Of a DNA stretch of 64,000 nt, positions 36,136 to 46,385 are shown one piece after another; the first letter of the stretch is position 1; every line of letters starts with the position of its first letter. The DNA comes from Croceibacterium_B sp963811255 (lineage in GTDB: Bacteria > Pseudomonadota > Alphaproteobacteria > Sphingomonadales > Sphingomonadaceae): contig CAWEQI010000001.1 in assembly GCA_963811255.1 (NCBI GenBank), positions 496,001-560,000 on the forward strand, written 5' to 3'. The notes under the pieces are model-generated. The model saw only the letters and a list, made by a program, of their open reading frames with translations, was not told the DNA's origin and ran no database searches. A program made the position numbers and the translations under genes.

Positions 36136-38112
36136 ATGAAACTACCAGCCGCGGTCGCAACGCTCCTTTCCGCCCTCCTTTTCACAACCGCACCCGCCGC
36201 TCTCGCGCAGCCGGTGCCGCGCTCGAAACCGACCGCGGTCCTGCCGACCGTCACCGTGCCGGCCGCGCGCGACGTGCCTTTCCCCGGCACAATCGATCTG
36301 AAGATCGATGCGACCGATACCGACCGGCGGGTGTTCCGCATCACCGAAGCGGTGCCGGTCCAGCCGGGGCAGAAGGAGCTGATCCTGCAGCTCCCCGAAT
36401 GGCTCCCCGGCAACCACAGCCCGCGGGGCGACATGAACCTGGTCGCCGACGTCCATTTCAAGGCGAACGGCAAGGAACTTGCCTGGACCCGCGATCCGCT
36501 GGAAGTGTTCGCGTTCCACATCCCGCTTCCGGCTAACGCGAAGGAGGTGACCGCCACCTACGTCAACACCACGCCGCTGCAGTCCAGCGAAGGACGCGTG
36601 GTGATGACACCCGACATGCTCAACCTGCAGTGGGACAAGATGTGCCTGTATCCCGCGGGCTATTACGTGCGGGACATCGATTTCGTACCGACGGTGACCT
36701 TTCCTCGCGGGTGGACAGTGTTCACTGCCCTCGACGGGCAGCGCCCGGAAGGCGCCGCGGTCACCTGGTCGAAGGTCGACTTCGAGCAGCTGGTCAATTC
36801 GCCGGTCTACGCTGGCCGCTATGCGCATCGGTGGGATCTCGGGCACAACGTCCGTCTCGACGCCGTCGCCGACGAGCCGAAGGATCTCGATCTTGCGCCG
36901 GAGCACCTCGCGGCGTTCAAGAAGTTGGTCGACGAAGCGCTGGCGGTGCACGGCGCGCCGCACTTCGATCACTACGATTTTCTCGTGGCCTTGAGCGACA
37001 AACTCGGCGGCATCGGGCTCGAGCACCAGCGATCGAACGAAAGCTCGCTCGATCCGGACAGCTTCACCCAGTGGAAGGCGAAGGACTGGGACCGCAACGT
37101 CATCGCCCATGAGTTCAATCACAGCTGGGACGGCAAGTTTCGCCGCCCGTTCGATCTGTGGACGCCCGATTATCGCCAGCCGATGGAGGACAGCCTGCTG
37201 TGGGTCTACGAGGGGCAGGACCAGTTCTGGGGCGACGTACTGGCCGCCCGCTCGGGCATCCAGCGCAAGAACATCGTCCTCGGCGAGATCGCCAACCAGG
37301 CGGGCTTCTACAGCACGCAGGCGGGGCGCGAATGGCGCTCGGTCGAGGATACCACCAACGATCCGATCGTCGACTATCGCCGCCCGCAGCCGTTCCGCGA
37401 CCTTTCGCGCAACGAGGACTACTACAACGAAGGCATGTTGGTGTGGCTCGAGGCGGACCAGATCATCCGCCGGGGCACCCATGGCCGGAAAGGCCTCGAC
37501 GACTTCGCGCGGGCATTCTTCGGGGTCGGTCCGCGCGACATCGGCCAGCTGACGTACAGGTTCGACGACATCGTCAAGACGCTGAACAGCGTATATCCCT
37601 ACGACTGGGCGACCTTCCTCAAGACCCGGTTGTACCGTCCCGACCAGCCGCCCCCGCTCAAGGGCATCGAGATGGGCGGCTACAAGCTGGTGTGGAAGGA
37701 CATGCCGAACCCATACGAGGCCGGGATTCTCAAATCCCGCAAGCAGACGTCGCTCAGTTACTCGCTCGGCCTGACGCTCGACGACGACGGCAAGGTCCTC
37801 TCGACGCTGTGGGACAGCCCGGCGTTCAACGCCGGGGCTGTGCAAGGCGCGCAGGTGATGGCGGTGAACGGCAGGGCCTACTCGCGCGACGTGATCAAGG
37901 ACGCGGTCACCGCGGCGAAGGATAGCAAGGAGCCGATCCAGCTGCTGATCAAGCGCGGCGACCGGTTCATGACCGTGCCGGTCGATTATCACGGCGGCCT
38001 GCGCTACCCGTGGATCGAACCGGTGAGCGCCGGCGAACATCCGCTCGACCGCCTGCTGGCGCCGAAAACCGGTCCGTTGCCGCCGCAGACGCCGGAGCGG
38101 AACAACGGCTGA
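36136..38112 (+). CDS. M61 family metallopeptidase (glycyl aminopeptidase type) with PDZ domain
   Basis: A 658-residue exported peptidase (signal peptide cleaved after ALA). The zinc motif is HEFNH (325-329) in VIAHEFNHSWDGKFRRP, with the downstream Glu in WVYEGQDQFWGD. A C-terminal PDZ-like domain (about 545-620, ALGLTLDDDGKV and AGAVQGAQVMAVNGRAYS type residues) is typical of M61. Divergent from hisS across a 93-base gap. The ATG at 36136 begins the signal peptide; a very long upstream frame is the shadow of hisS. Confidence 0.9.
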   Translation: MKLPAAVATLLSALLFTTAPAALAQPVPRSKPTAVLPTVTVPAARDVPFPGTIDLKIDATDTDRRVFRITEAVPVQPGQKELILQLPEWLPGNHSPRGDMNLVADVHFKANGKELAWTRDPLEVFAFHIPLPANAKEVTATYVNTTPLQSSEGRVVMTPDMLNLQWDKMCLYPAGYYVRDIDFVPTVTFPRGWTVFTALDGQRPEGAAVTWSKVDFEQLVNSPVYAGRYAHRWDLGHNVRLDAVADEPKDLDLAPEHLAAFKKLVDEALAVHGAPHFDHYDFLVALSDKLGGIGLEHQRSNESSLDPDSFTQWKAKDWDRNVIAHEFNHSWDGKFRRPFDLWTPDYRQPMEDSLLWVYEGQDQFWGDVLAARSGIQRKNIVLGEIANQAGFYSTQAGREWRSVEDTTNDPIVDYRRPQPFRDLSRNEDYYNEGMLVWLEADQIIRRGTHGRKGLDDFARAFFGVGPRDIGQLTYRFDDIVKTLNSVYPYDWATFLKTRLYRPDQPPPLKGIEMGGYKLVWKDMPNPYEAGILKSRKQTSLSYSLGLTLDDDGKVLSTLWDSPAFNAGAVQGAQVMAVNGRAYSRDVIKDAVTAAKDSKEPIQLLIKRGDRFMTVPVDYHGGLRYPWIEPVSAGEHPLDRLLAPKTGPLPPQTPERNNG

Positions 38113-38155
38113 TTTGCCGCTCGCCGCACCGCCTGCGCGCCGCTAAACCGCGCAT

Positions 38156-38839
38156 GTGACGGAGACCACCCGCGAGGCGCGCCAGGCGGTGAGCGTGGGC
38201 AACAGGATCGCACCCTGGCGGTTCCTGGTCTTTCTGGCTGTGCTGGTCGGCGGCTTCCTTGCCTACCGCTGGGTGTGGCCCCGATCGAACGTGAGCGATG
38301 CGGCGGCCATGGCGTTCGACGGGGCCGCGTTCGTGTTCCTCGCCTTGCTCATCCCGCTGCTACGCGGCAGCAGTCCCGAGTCGATGCGCGACCATGCGGC
38401 GAAGAACGACGCCAACCGGCCGCTGATCCTGATCGTCACCAGCCTGGTGACGATCGTCGCCCTGGCCGCGATCGCCGGCGAGCTTGACGGAGCGCGCCAC
38501 GGGCAGCTGGCCTCGATCGTCAAGCTGGTCGGCACGATGCTGCTGATCTGGCTGTTCGCCAACAGCGTCTATGCGCTGCACTACGCGCACGCCTTCTACA
38601 CGTACAGCGACGAAACCGACGGCGACGCCGGCGGCATCGAGTTCCCCGCTACGAAAACCCCGAGCTACGGCGATTTTCTTTATTTCGCCTTCACGCTTGG
38701 GATGACCTTTCAGACCTCCGACACCGACATCACCGCCACCAGCATTCGCCGGATTGCGTTGCTGCACTCTTTCGCCGCCTACATCTTCAGCATCGGTCTG
38801 ATCGCCTTCACGATCAACGTGATCGGCGGCAGCGGATAG
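38156..38839 (+). CDS. DUF1345 family inner-membrane protein
   Basis: A 227-residue membrane protein with about five hydrophobic segments and the DUF1345 signature region (SVYALHYAHAFYTYS, then TPSYGDFLYFAFTLGMTFQTSDT and RRIALLHSFAAYIF). Function is unknown; the family resembles small ion-channel-like proteins but this is not shown. It starts with GTG 43 bases after the M61 gene. Confidence 0.85.
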   Translation: MTETTREARQAVSVGNRIAPWRFLVFLAVLVGGFLAYRWVWPRSNVSDAAAMAFDGAAFVFLALLIPLLRGSSPESMRDHAAKNDANRPLILIVTSLVTIVALAAIAGELDGARHGQLASIVKLVGTMLLIWLFANSVYALHYAHAFYTYSDETDGDAGGIEFPATKTPSYGDFLYFAFTLGMTFQTSDTDITATSIRRIALLHSFAAYIFSIGLIAFTINVIGGSG

Positions 38840-38846
38840 CCGTCCT

Positions 38847-38970
38847 ACCCGGCACGGGGAGGTGGCAGACGCGAAGCGGCTGACGGAGGGGACTCGCTAC
38901 AAGCGCTGCGCCAGGTGGAGAGTCCCATCCACCGCGCTCCTCGCGGTCCCCCTCCCTGCACCGGGGAGGA
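38847..38970. repeat. GC-rich imperfect inverted repeat between convergent genes
   Basis: Arms CCGGCACGGGGAGG (38850) and CCTCCCTGCACCGG (38951), with inner GGGGACTC/GAGTCCC pairing, flank a gene-free ~130-base gap. It separates the DUF1345 gene from the convergent flavin oxidoreductase and could act as a terminator structure or mobile repeat. Confidence 0.5.
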
Positions 38971-38972
38971 AA

Positions 38973-40082
38973 TCATTCCGCCGCTTCGAGGAACCGCTCG
39001 TCGATCGAGGTCTCGGCTTCCCAGCTCTTGAGCTCGGGCAGGATCTTTTCGGCGAACAGGTGGATGTTCTTGCGCGCCTCGTCCGTCGGCATGCCGCCGA
39101 AATAGACATGCGGGAAGAAGCCCTGCGGCTTGAAGATTTCCTTCAGCTCCCACATCCGCTCAAGGATCATCTGCGGGGTGCCGGTGACCGCGCCCTTGGC
39201 GAATTCCTCCACGTACGGCTCGATCGCCTCTGGGGCGAGAACCATCTTCTCGTAATGCTCGTAGCCCTTGATGGTCGGGAACACGCCCGGCGTGTCGAGG
39301 TGGTAGTTCTTGATCGCCGCGCGCATCGTGTTGGCGAGGAACTTGCGGCCGCGCTCTTCCGCATAGTCGGCGTTCTCGTCGACATAGAAGTTGCCGCTCA
39401 ACATCGGCGGCGGCGGGTTCGAATCGGCCCCGTTCACTTCCTTCCATACTTCGGTGTACTTGTCGGGCGCGACATCCTTGCCGCGCTGGGGCAGCATCAG
39501 CACCATGTTGCCGCAGCCCATTTTGGCGGCGGTGTACATCGAGTTGCCGGATAGCGAGCCGCAGAACTTGCGCCCCTCGAAGCTCTTGATCGGGGCGGGG
39601 CGCAGTGTGCTCCTGGGAATGTCCGAAAAGACGCCCTTGCCCTCGATCACGCCGGTTTCGAGTGCGGTGCAGATCATCTCGAGCCCGTCGTTATAACGCT
39701 CCCGGCTCTGGTTCTGGTCGATGCCGAGCCCGGCGAACTCGTGCTGGGCGAGGCCGCCGCCGAAGCCGAGGATAGCCCGGCCGTTCGAGAGGATGTCGAG
39801 GTTGGTGATCGCCTCGGCCACGCGCACGGGATTGTGCCACGGCACGATGATGCACTGCGTGCCGAGCTTCACGTGGCGGGTCTTGCCGGCGATGTAGGTC
39901 AGCAGCTGCACCGGGTCGTTCGACATCGAATAGGTCGAGAAGTGGTGCTCGGTGATCCACACCGAATCGAACCCCAGATCCTCGGCCATGACGAGGTTCT
40001 CGATTTCCTCGCGGATGAACTCCGCGTCGGAGCCGCTCTCGCGGCCCTGGTAAGCAAATCCGGTGGCCAGGCCTACATGCAT
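38973..40082 (-). CDS. LLM-class flavin-dependent oxidoreductase
   Basis: A 369-residue TIM-barrel enzyme of the bacterial luciferase superfamily, recognised by MHVGLATGFAYQG, LGFDSVWITEHHFS, VKLGTQCIIVPWHNPVRVAE and the GGGLAQHEFAGLGID flavin-site loop. Likely uses reduced FMN to oxidise an unknown small molecule. An upstream in-frame extension overlaps the divergent pyrophosphatase leader and is rejected. Confidence 0.88.
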   Translation of the reverse strand: MHVGLATGFAYQGRESGSDAEFIREEIENLVMAEDLGFDSVWITEHHFSTYSMSNDPVQLLTYIAGKTRHVKLGTQCIIVPWHNPVRVAEAITNLDILSNGRAILGFGGGLAQHEFAGLGIDQNQSRERYNDGLEMICTALETGVIEGKGVFSDIPRSTLRPAPIKSFEGRKFCGSLSGNSMYTAAKMGCGNMVLMLPQRGKDVAPDKYTEVWKEVNGADSNPPPPMLSGNFYVDENADYAEERGRKFLANTMRAAIKNYHLDTPGVFPTIKGYEHYEKMVLAPEAIEPYVEEFAKGAVTGTPQMILERMWELKEIFKPQGFFPHVYFGGMPTDEARKNIHLFAEKILPELKSWEAETSIDERFLEAAE

Positions 40083-40201
40083 TGCAACTCTCCATTCCGA
40101 CCGCTGACTCGCGGATATTGTCAAAGTCAATCTGCGCCTTTTCGCCGCAAAGCGCAATTCCCGCCTCGCCATTGCGACTCTCCGAGCCTACGGCGCGGGC
40201 T

Positions 40202-40729
40202 ATGCGTATCGAGCTGATTCCCGCCGGCGACAACCCGCCCGACAACCTCAACGTGGTGATCGAGGTGCCGACCGGCGGCGAGCCGGTGAAGTACGAGTTC
40301 GACAAGGCCAGCGGTGCGCTGTTCGTCGACCGCATCCTGCACACGCCGATGCGCTACCCGGCGAACTACGGCTTCGTGCCGCATACCCTCAGCCCCGACG
40401 GTGACCCGCTCGACGCGCTGGTGATTGCCCGCAGCCCGTTCATTCCCGGCTGCGTGGTGCGCGCCCGGCCGATCGGGGTGCTCAAGCTGGAGGACGAGCA
40501 CGGCGGCGACGAGAAGCTGATCTGCGTGCCGATCGACACCACCTTCCCGTATTATTCGGACGTCGCCGAGCGGCAGGACCTGCCGTCGATCATCTTCCAG
40601 CAGATCGAGCACTTCTTCAAACACTACAAGGATCTCGAAGCGGAGAAGTGGGTCCGCGTCGGCGAATGGGGCGACGCCGCCGAAGCCCGCCGGATCGTGA
40701 CCGAGGCGATCGAACGGGCCAAGGCCTGA
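40202..40729 (+). CDS. ppa: Inorganic pyrophosphatase
   Basis: Family I soluble pyrophosphatase, 175 residues, pulling biosynthetic reactions forward. Metal and phosphate-site residues lie in NVVIEVPTGGEPVKYEFDK, MRYPANYGFVPHTL and DGDPLDALV, the family signature with its run of Asp residues. The ATG at 40202 gives the usual MRIELIPAG start. Divergent from the flavin oxidoreductase across 119 bases. Confidence 0.96.
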   Translation: MRIELIPAGDNPPDNLNVVIEVPTGGEPVKYEFDKASGALFVDRILHTPMRYPANYGFVPHTLSPDGDPLDALVIARSPFIPGCVVRARPIGVLKLEDEHGGDEKLICVPIDTTFPYYSDVAERQDLPSIIFQQIEHFFKHYKDLEAEKWVRVGEWGDAAEARRIVTEAIERAKA

Positions 40730-40755
40730 CAGCTTTCGTCCCGTCCGCCGAAAAC

Positions 40756-40845
40756 GGGTGACACATTCGCCATGTGTCACCCGCGCACGATCTCGCAAAC
40801 TCCCGGAAATCCGCCATTCCCCCCTAGGGCGACGGGTGACACTTT
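40756..40845. repeat. Dispersed repeat with GGGTGACAC/GTGTCACCC ends
   Basis: Begins with a near-palindrome GTGACACATTCGCCATGTGTCA (40758-40779 region) and ends with GGGTGACAC at 40834-40842, with AAACTCCCGGAAATCCGCC between. Its reverse complement matches the element at 15843-15930 block by block. It opens a 364-base gene-free gap (40730-41093) in which nothing else is recognised. Confidence 0.65.
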
Positions 40846-41093
40846 CCTTTCGGGGATCAGGCGCGACACAGTCGCTGCGGCGCTGACTCGGGCAAGGCTG
40901 CTGGATTCGGCCATCCCAAGCTTAAGCCACAAACTGGTGCCTGTAGGAAAATGTTTTTTGCGCACCCGCTATCCCGCTGGGCGTCGCGGCGAGGATGGTT
41001 CCGCCCAACGTTGCAGTCTCGGACGAATAGCGTTCGATGAAATGCGTCCGCTGGCGTTCGGGATCGTTCATCCGCCCGCCGGGACATGAGCGG

Positions 41094-41474
41094 TCAGAAC
41101 AGCTGCAGGATCAGCTTGAGGATTCCGGTGACGACCAGCGGAAGCCCGATCGCCGCGATCCAAAGGGCTGCGAGGTCGCGCTTGAACAGCGAGGCCAGTT
41201 CTTGCGGCTGGGCGCCGCTTTCCGACAGACGCTCCCACCGCCGCTCGACCAGCCGTAGCCCGGGAATGATCGCCACCACCAACAGCACGAGCGCGAAATA
41301 GGGCAGGATGGAGCCGTGTTCGGTCTTGAGCGCGCCCATCGTCACGAAGATCTGCAGCCCGGTGTAGACGAGCAGGGCATAAGCGACGTGGTCGCTCATC
41401 CGTCGCTTCCAGTCGATCGGCTTGCCGCCCTTGGCGGCCTCCTCGGTCGAGGATTCCCACAGCGCCTTGGCCAT
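41094..41474 (-). CDS. Small integral membrane protein, hypothetical
   Basis: A 126-residue protein with three hydrophobic stretches (HVAYALLVYTGLQIFVTMG, ILPYFALVLLVVAIIPGL and LWIAAIGLPLVVTGILKL) and a charged N-terminus. No family recognised. The ATG follows an AGGAGAGG ribosome-binding site; a 458-residue frame extending upstream is the shadow of lptB. Divergent from lptB. Confidence 0.65.
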   Translation of the reverse strand: MAKALWESSTEEAAKGGKPIDWKRRMSDHVAYALLVYTGLQIFVTMGALKTEHGSILPYFALVLLVVAIIPGLRLVERRWERLSESGAQPQELASLFKRDLAALWIAAIGLPLVVTGILKLILQLF

Positions 41475-41630
41475 GTCGCGCACCTCTCCTTCCCGCCGAT
41501 GGTATCCCAGAGCCGCGGGGCGCTGGCAAGGGGGATGAGTCGCCTCACCCTGACGCAATTGCGAAACACCATGCAGGAATCTTGCCAACCGGCCTTCCAA
41601 GCAAAGGTTCCCGTTGTTAAATCGCGCATC

Positions 41631-42443
41631 ATGAACGACGTCACCAATCCGGTCGCCGAGAACGCCGCCCTCGCCGAAGACATGGCGGAGGCCAGCGCCC
41701 GCGCTGCGCCGCCAATTCCTCAAGGCGGCCTGGAAGTCGTGTCGATCGCCAAGAGCTACGACAAGCGCAACGTTCTCAGCGACATCTCGCTGACCGTCGG
41801 CAAGGGCGAAGTGCTCGGCCTGCTCGGGCCCAACGGCGCCGGCAAGACGACCTGCTTCTATTCGATCATGGGCCTGGTGCGGCCGGATTCCGGACGCATC
41901 CTGATGGACGGCGTCGATGTCACGAACCTGCCGATGTACCGCCGGGCGATCCTCGGCCTCGGTTACCTGCCGCAGGAAACCAGCATTTTTCGCGGCATGA
42001 CCGTGGCCCAGAACATCGCCTGCGTGCTCGAGATGATCGAGCCGGACAAGGCGACTCGCGCCGCCGAGCTCGACCGGCTGCTGGAGGAATTCCATCTGAC
42101 CGGCTTGCGCGACAGCCCGGCGATGGCGCTGTCGGGCGGCGAGCGGCGGCGCTGCGAAATCGCCCGCGCGCTGGCTGCCAAGCCCTCGATCATGCTGCTC
42201 GACGAGCCGTTCGCCGGCATCGACCCGCTGTCGATCAACGACATCCGCGACTTGATCAAAGACCTGAAGCGGCGCGGGATCGGCGTGCTGATCACCGATC
42301 ACAACGTGCGCGAGACGCTCGATATCGTCGATCGCGCCTGCATCATCTACGGCGGCCAGGTGCTGTTCGCCGGCAGTCCCGAAGAGCTCGTCGCCGACGA
42401 GAACGTGCGCCGGCTCTATCTGGGCGAGAGCTTCACGCTGTGA
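41631..42443 (+). CDS. lptB: LPS export ABC transporter ATP-binding protein
   Basis: ATPase that powers lipopolysaccharide extraction from the inner membrane with LptFG. It has Walker A GPNGAGKTT (66-74), the signature ALSGGERRRCEIARAL, Walker B LLDEPFAGIDP and an H-loop (ITDHNVRET). At 270 residues it has an N-terminal extension of about 30 Ala/Glu-rich residues compared with E. coli LptB. rpoN follows after 26 bases, the usual alphaproteobacterial order; lptA/lptC are not adjacent here. Confidence 0.93.
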   Translation: MNDVTNPVAENAALAEDMAEASARAAPPIPQGGLEVVSIAKSYDKRNVLSDISLTVGKGEVLGLLGPNGAGKTTCFYSIMGLVRPDSGRILMDGVDVTNLPMYRRAILGLGYLPQETSIFRGMTVAQNIACVLEMIEPDKATRAAELDRLLEEFHLTGLRDSPAMALSGGERRRCEIARALAAKPSIMLLDEPFAGIDPLSINDIRDLIKDLKRRGIGVLITDHNVRETLDIVDRACIIYGGQVLFAGSPEELVADENVRRLYLGESFTL

Positions 42444-42469
42444 TGGGCGCAGCCGCGAGAGGATAAGCA

Positions 42470-43945
42470 ATGGCGCTGGGTCCGCGCCTAGACCTTCGTC
42501 AGTCGCAATCGCTGGTGATGACGCCGCAGCTGCAGCAGGCGATCAAGCTGCTGGCGCTGTCGAACCTCGAGATCGAGGCGTTCATCGGCGAAGCGCTGGA
42601 AACCAATCCCCTGCTCGAAGCGGGCGAGGTGCGCGCCGAGCGTTCGGCCACGCCCGACGAGGTGCGTGAGGACGCGCCAGACGACCCCACCGCAGACCAG
42701 CTGATCGAGCGCGGACGCGGCGAAGCCGATGCCCCGCTCGACATCGATCCCGAAGCGCTCGACCGCGACCGCGACACCGGCGACTGGTCGGCGCAGCCGG
42801 CGAGCGGCGGTTCGGACGACGACTGGCCGGACATTTCCGAACGCGCCGACGACGAGCCGACTCTCACCGAGCATCTCGAGAGCCAGGTCGGCGCCGCCGC
42901 GCCCGACGGCCGATGCGAGTTCGTCGCCCGCCACATCATCGGCCTGCTCGACGAAGCCGGGTACCTCACCGTGCCGTTGCGCGACGTGGCGGGGGATCTC
43001 GGGACCACGCTCGCCGAGGCCGAACGGGCGCTGGCCGTCGTTCAGTTGCTCGATCCGACCGGGGTGGGCGCGCGGACCCTGTCGGAATGCCTCGCGCTGC
43101 AGGCGAAGGAGGCGGACCGCTACGATCCGTGCATGGAGCGGCTGATCGCCAATCTCGACCTCGTCGCGCGCGGCGAATTCGCCCGCCTCAAGCGGATCTG
43201 CGACGTCGACGACGAGGACTTCGCCGACATGCTCGCCGAGCTGCGCGGCTACGATCCCAAGCCCGGCCTGAAGTTCGGCGGCGGAGAGCGCGAGCCGGTC
43301 GTGCCCGACATTCTCGTCAGCCCGGGGCCGAAGGGCACGTGGAGCATCGCGCTCAACGAAGCGACCTTGCCGCGGCTGATCGTCAACCGGCGCTACTACG
43401 TGGAGCTGCGCAGCGGGTGCCACGACAAGGCGGCGAAGTCGTGGCTCGGCGAGAAGCTGGCCGACGCCAACTGGCTGATCAAGGCGCTCGACCAGCGGCA
43501 GAAGACGATCCTCAAGGTCGCCAGCGAGATCGTAAAGCAGCAGGAGGGGTTCTTCAGGCAGGGCGTCTCATTGCTCAAGCCGCTCACCTTGCGCGCGGTC
43601 GCCGAAGCGATCGAAATGCACGAATCGACCGTCAGCCGGGTGACGAGCAACAAGTACCTTCATTGCGACCGCGGGCTGTTCGAGCTGAAATACTTCTTCA
43701 CCAGTGGGGTTGCCTCAGCGGACGGCGAACGCGCGGTGTCGGCCGAGGCGGTCAAGGCGCAGATCCGCGCGCTGTGCGACGCCGAGGATCCCGGCGACAT
43801 CCTCAGCGACGACAAGCTGGTCGAGCTGCTGCGCGAGAAGGGTTTCGACCTCGCCCGCCGGACCGTGGCCAAGTATCGCGAAGCGATCGGCATCGGTTCC
43901 TCGGTCCAGCGCCGGCGGCAAAAGAAGCTCGCGCGGGCGAGTTGA
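42470..43945 (+). CDS. rpoN: RNA polymerase sigma-54 factor
   Basis: Alternative sigma factor for -24/-12 promoters that needs enhancer-binding activators. It has 491 residues: a Gln-rich region I (LRQSQSLVMTPQLQQAIKLL, 8-27), an acidic region II, the core-binding region, a helix-turn-helix (LRAVAEAIEMHESTVSRVTS) and the RpoN box ARRTVAKYRE near the C-terminus. Downstream are neither hpf nor ptsN, which often follow rpoN. Confidence 0.96.
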   Translation: MALGPRLDLRQSQSLVMTPQLQQAIKLLALSNLEIEAFIGEALETNPLLEAGEVRAERSATPDEVREDAPDDPTADQLIERGRGEADAPLDIDPEALDRDRDTGDWSAQPASGGSDDDWPDISERADDEPTLTEHLESQVGAAAPDGRCEFVARHIIGLLDEAGYLTVPLRDVAGDLGTTLAEAERALAVVQLLDPTGVGARTLSECLALQAKEADRYDPCMERLIANLDLVARGEFARLKRICDVDDEDFADMLAELRGYDPKPGLKFGGGEREPVVPDILVSPGPKGTWSIALNEATLPRLIVNRRYYVELRSGCHDKAAKSWLGEKLADANWLIKALDQRQKTILKVASEIVKQQEGFFRQGVSLLKPLTLRAVAEAIEMHESTVSRVTSNKYLHCDRGLFELKYFFTSGVASADGERAVSAEAVKAQIRALCDAEDPGDILSDDKLVELLREKGFDLARRTVAKYREAIGIGSSVQRRRQKKLARAS

Positions 43946-44033
43946 CCCGCCCGCAAATTCGCTTGTCGACGCAGCGACTGGCGATAGACCGGGTGCAGGG
44001 GACGGGCACGGATCGCGCCGCGAGGGGGATTGC

Positions 44034-45476
44034 ATGACGACGACGGAAACCGGGACCGGGCTGCACGGTGAGAATATCGCCGATCCGACCGGCGTTTTGC
44101 GCCCGGCGTCGGGCGGCGACACCGCTTTCTTCGGCCATCCACCCGGGCTCGGCTTTCTCGCCGGGACCGAGATGTGGGAGCGCTTCAGCTTCTACGGCAT
44201 GCAGGCGCTGCTGATGCTCTACATGACCAAGTACCTGCTCCTTCCCGGGCATGTCGAAAAGGTCGTCGGGCTCGGCCTCTACCGCACCGTGCTCACGGCG
44301 CTGTTCGGCCCGATGACCGATCTTGCGCTCGCGGCGCAGACCTTCGGCCTCTATTCGGGCCTGATCCTGCTGACGCCGCTGGCCGGCGCCTGGCTCGGTG
44401 ATCGAATCCTCGGCCGCACCCGCACGGTGACGATCGGCGCGCTGCTGATGTGCGCGGGCCATCTGACGATGGCCAGCGAGCACCTGTTCCTGTTTGCCTT
44501 GCTGCTGCTGATCTGCGGCGGCGGCTGCTTCATCGGCAACCTGCAGGCGCAGATCGGCGGGCTCTATTCACCGACCGACGCGCGCCGCACCCGCGCCTTC
44601 GGAGTCTATCTGATGGCGCTCAACGTCGGCGCGCTAGCCGCCCCGATGATCGTCGGCACGCTGGGCGAGGAGGTTGGCTTTCACTGGGGTTTCGCCGCCG
44701 CGGGGATCGGCATGCTGGTGGGGCTGACCGTCTATCTCACCGGCCGCAAGCGCCTGCCGCCCGACCGGGTGGTGCGCGGAGTCCGTCCGCCGCCGCTCAC
44801 GCGCGGACAATGGACCGCCGTGGGGGCGCTGGTGCTCAGCTTCCTGCCGCGCATCCTGTTCAACGCCGCCGCGCAGCAGGCCTACGGCATCATGTACGTG
44901 TGGGCGGACAAGGCGGTCGACCGCCGCATCGGCGGATTCGAAATGCCGGTCACCTGGATCGGGACGATCGACGGCATTCTCACCATCCTTGGCGTGCTGG
45001 TCGCCAACCGGGTGTGGGCGCGGCTGGCGCGGCGGAACCGCGAGCCGGACGACGTCCGCAAGCTGATGATCGCGAACCTGATGGTCGCGTTCGCCTTTCT
45101 GATGGTGTCGGTGCTGTGCGGCTTGCCCAAGGTTCCGCTGCTCGGCTGGTTCGGGTTCTACCTCGTGCTCGACCTGTCGTATGCCTGGCTGGATCCGCCG
45201 GCGAAGGCGCTGATCGCGCGCTACGCTCCTGCTAGCGTCAACGGGACAATGTTCGCCGTATCGAACGCCGCCGCGGCGATGGGCTTCTTCCTGCTCGGTT
45301 ATCTCGGGCGATTCTACGAACCGCTCGGGCCCGGGCGGTATTTCCTGTTGACCGCGGCGCTGCCGATTGCCGCCGCGCTGGCGCTGTTCCTGCTGCGCCG
45401 CACGCTGCTGCGACTGCTCGAGGCAGGGGAAGCGGACCGGATCGGCGCCGAAGCGCTTGTCGTCCAGCCCGCCTGA
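44034..45476 (+). CDS. Proton-dependent oligopeptide (POT/PTR2) family transporter
   Basis: A 480-residue, multi-pass inner-membrane transporter for di- or tripeptides. The POT signature is present: TEMWERFSFYGMQALLMLYM in helix 1 (the ExxER-type region) and GLYSGLILLTPLAGAWLGDRILG plus a further GGGCFIGNLQAQIGGLY region. It starts with ATG after CGAGGGGG. It sits between rpoN and ctrA and is probably transcribed alone. Confidence 0.88.
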   Translation: MTTTETGTGLHGENIADPTGVLRPASGGDTAFFGHPPGLGFLAGTEMWERFSFYGMQALLMLYMTKYLLLPGHVEKVVGLGLYRTVLTALFGPMTDLALAAQTFGLYSGLILLTPLAGAWLGDRILGRTRTVTIGALLMCAGHLTMASEHLFLFALLLLICGGGCFIGNLQAQIGGLYSPTDARRTRAFGVYLMALNVGALAAPMIVGTLGEEVGFHWGFAAAGIGMLVGLTVYLTGRKRLPPDRVVRGVRPPPLTRGQWTAVGALVLSFLPRILFNAAAQQAYGIMYVWADKAVDRRIGGFEMPVTWIGTIDGILTILGVLVANRVWARLARRNREPDDVRKLMIANLMVAFAFLMVSVLCGLPKVPLLGWFGFYLVLDLSYAWLDPPAKALIARYAPASVNGTMFAVSNAAAAMGFFLLGYLGRFYEPLGPGRYFLLTAALPIAAALALFLLRRTLLRLLEAGEADRIGAEALVVQPA

Positions 45477-45492
45477 CATGTGTGGCACAAAA

Positions 45493-45560
45493 GACTCGGG
45501 TCCGACGTTAACCTTTTACACCTTTTATTAACCTTTTTCGTTGAGACCTTGCGTGGTTAA
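45493..45560 (+). promoter_or_regulatory. ctrA promoter region with a GANTC site and TTAACC half-sites
   Basis: The 139-base gap upstream of ctrA is AT-rich for this window. It contains GACTC (45493-45497), a GANTC target of the cell-cycle methylase CcrM, and CtrA-type half-sites TTAACC at 45508 and 45528 and GGTTAA near 45555. In Caulobacter the ctrA P1 promoter is methylation-controlled and autoregulated, so this layout fits. The spacing is not the ideal TTAA-N7-TTAA. Confidence 0.6.
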
Positions 45561-45615
45561 TACCGGGCAACACCTCTTAGCGGAGGGTTACCAAGGGCCA
45601 TAAGGGGGCAATGCG

Positions 45616-46311
<696 letters not shown>

Positions 46312-46346
46312 CGTTCTCCTGATTTTTCCCTGGACGGGACCCTTAC

Positions 46347-46381
46347 GGCCCGCTTCCGAGAAGGAAGCGGGCCTTCTTCTT
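46347..46381 (+). terminator. Intrinsic terminator of ctrA
   Basis: An 11-bp perfect stem (GGCCCGCTTCC/GGAAGCGGGCC) with a 5-base loop, followed by TTCTTCTT. It lies 35 bases after the ctrA stop, just before the end of a convergent small gene. Confidence 0.8.
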
Positions 46382-46385
46382 GCCG

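Noticed and set aside
40846..41093. Small RNA gene in the gap after ppa
   Set aside because: There is a T-run near 40952, but no stable hairpin precedes it and no known RNA family is recognised.
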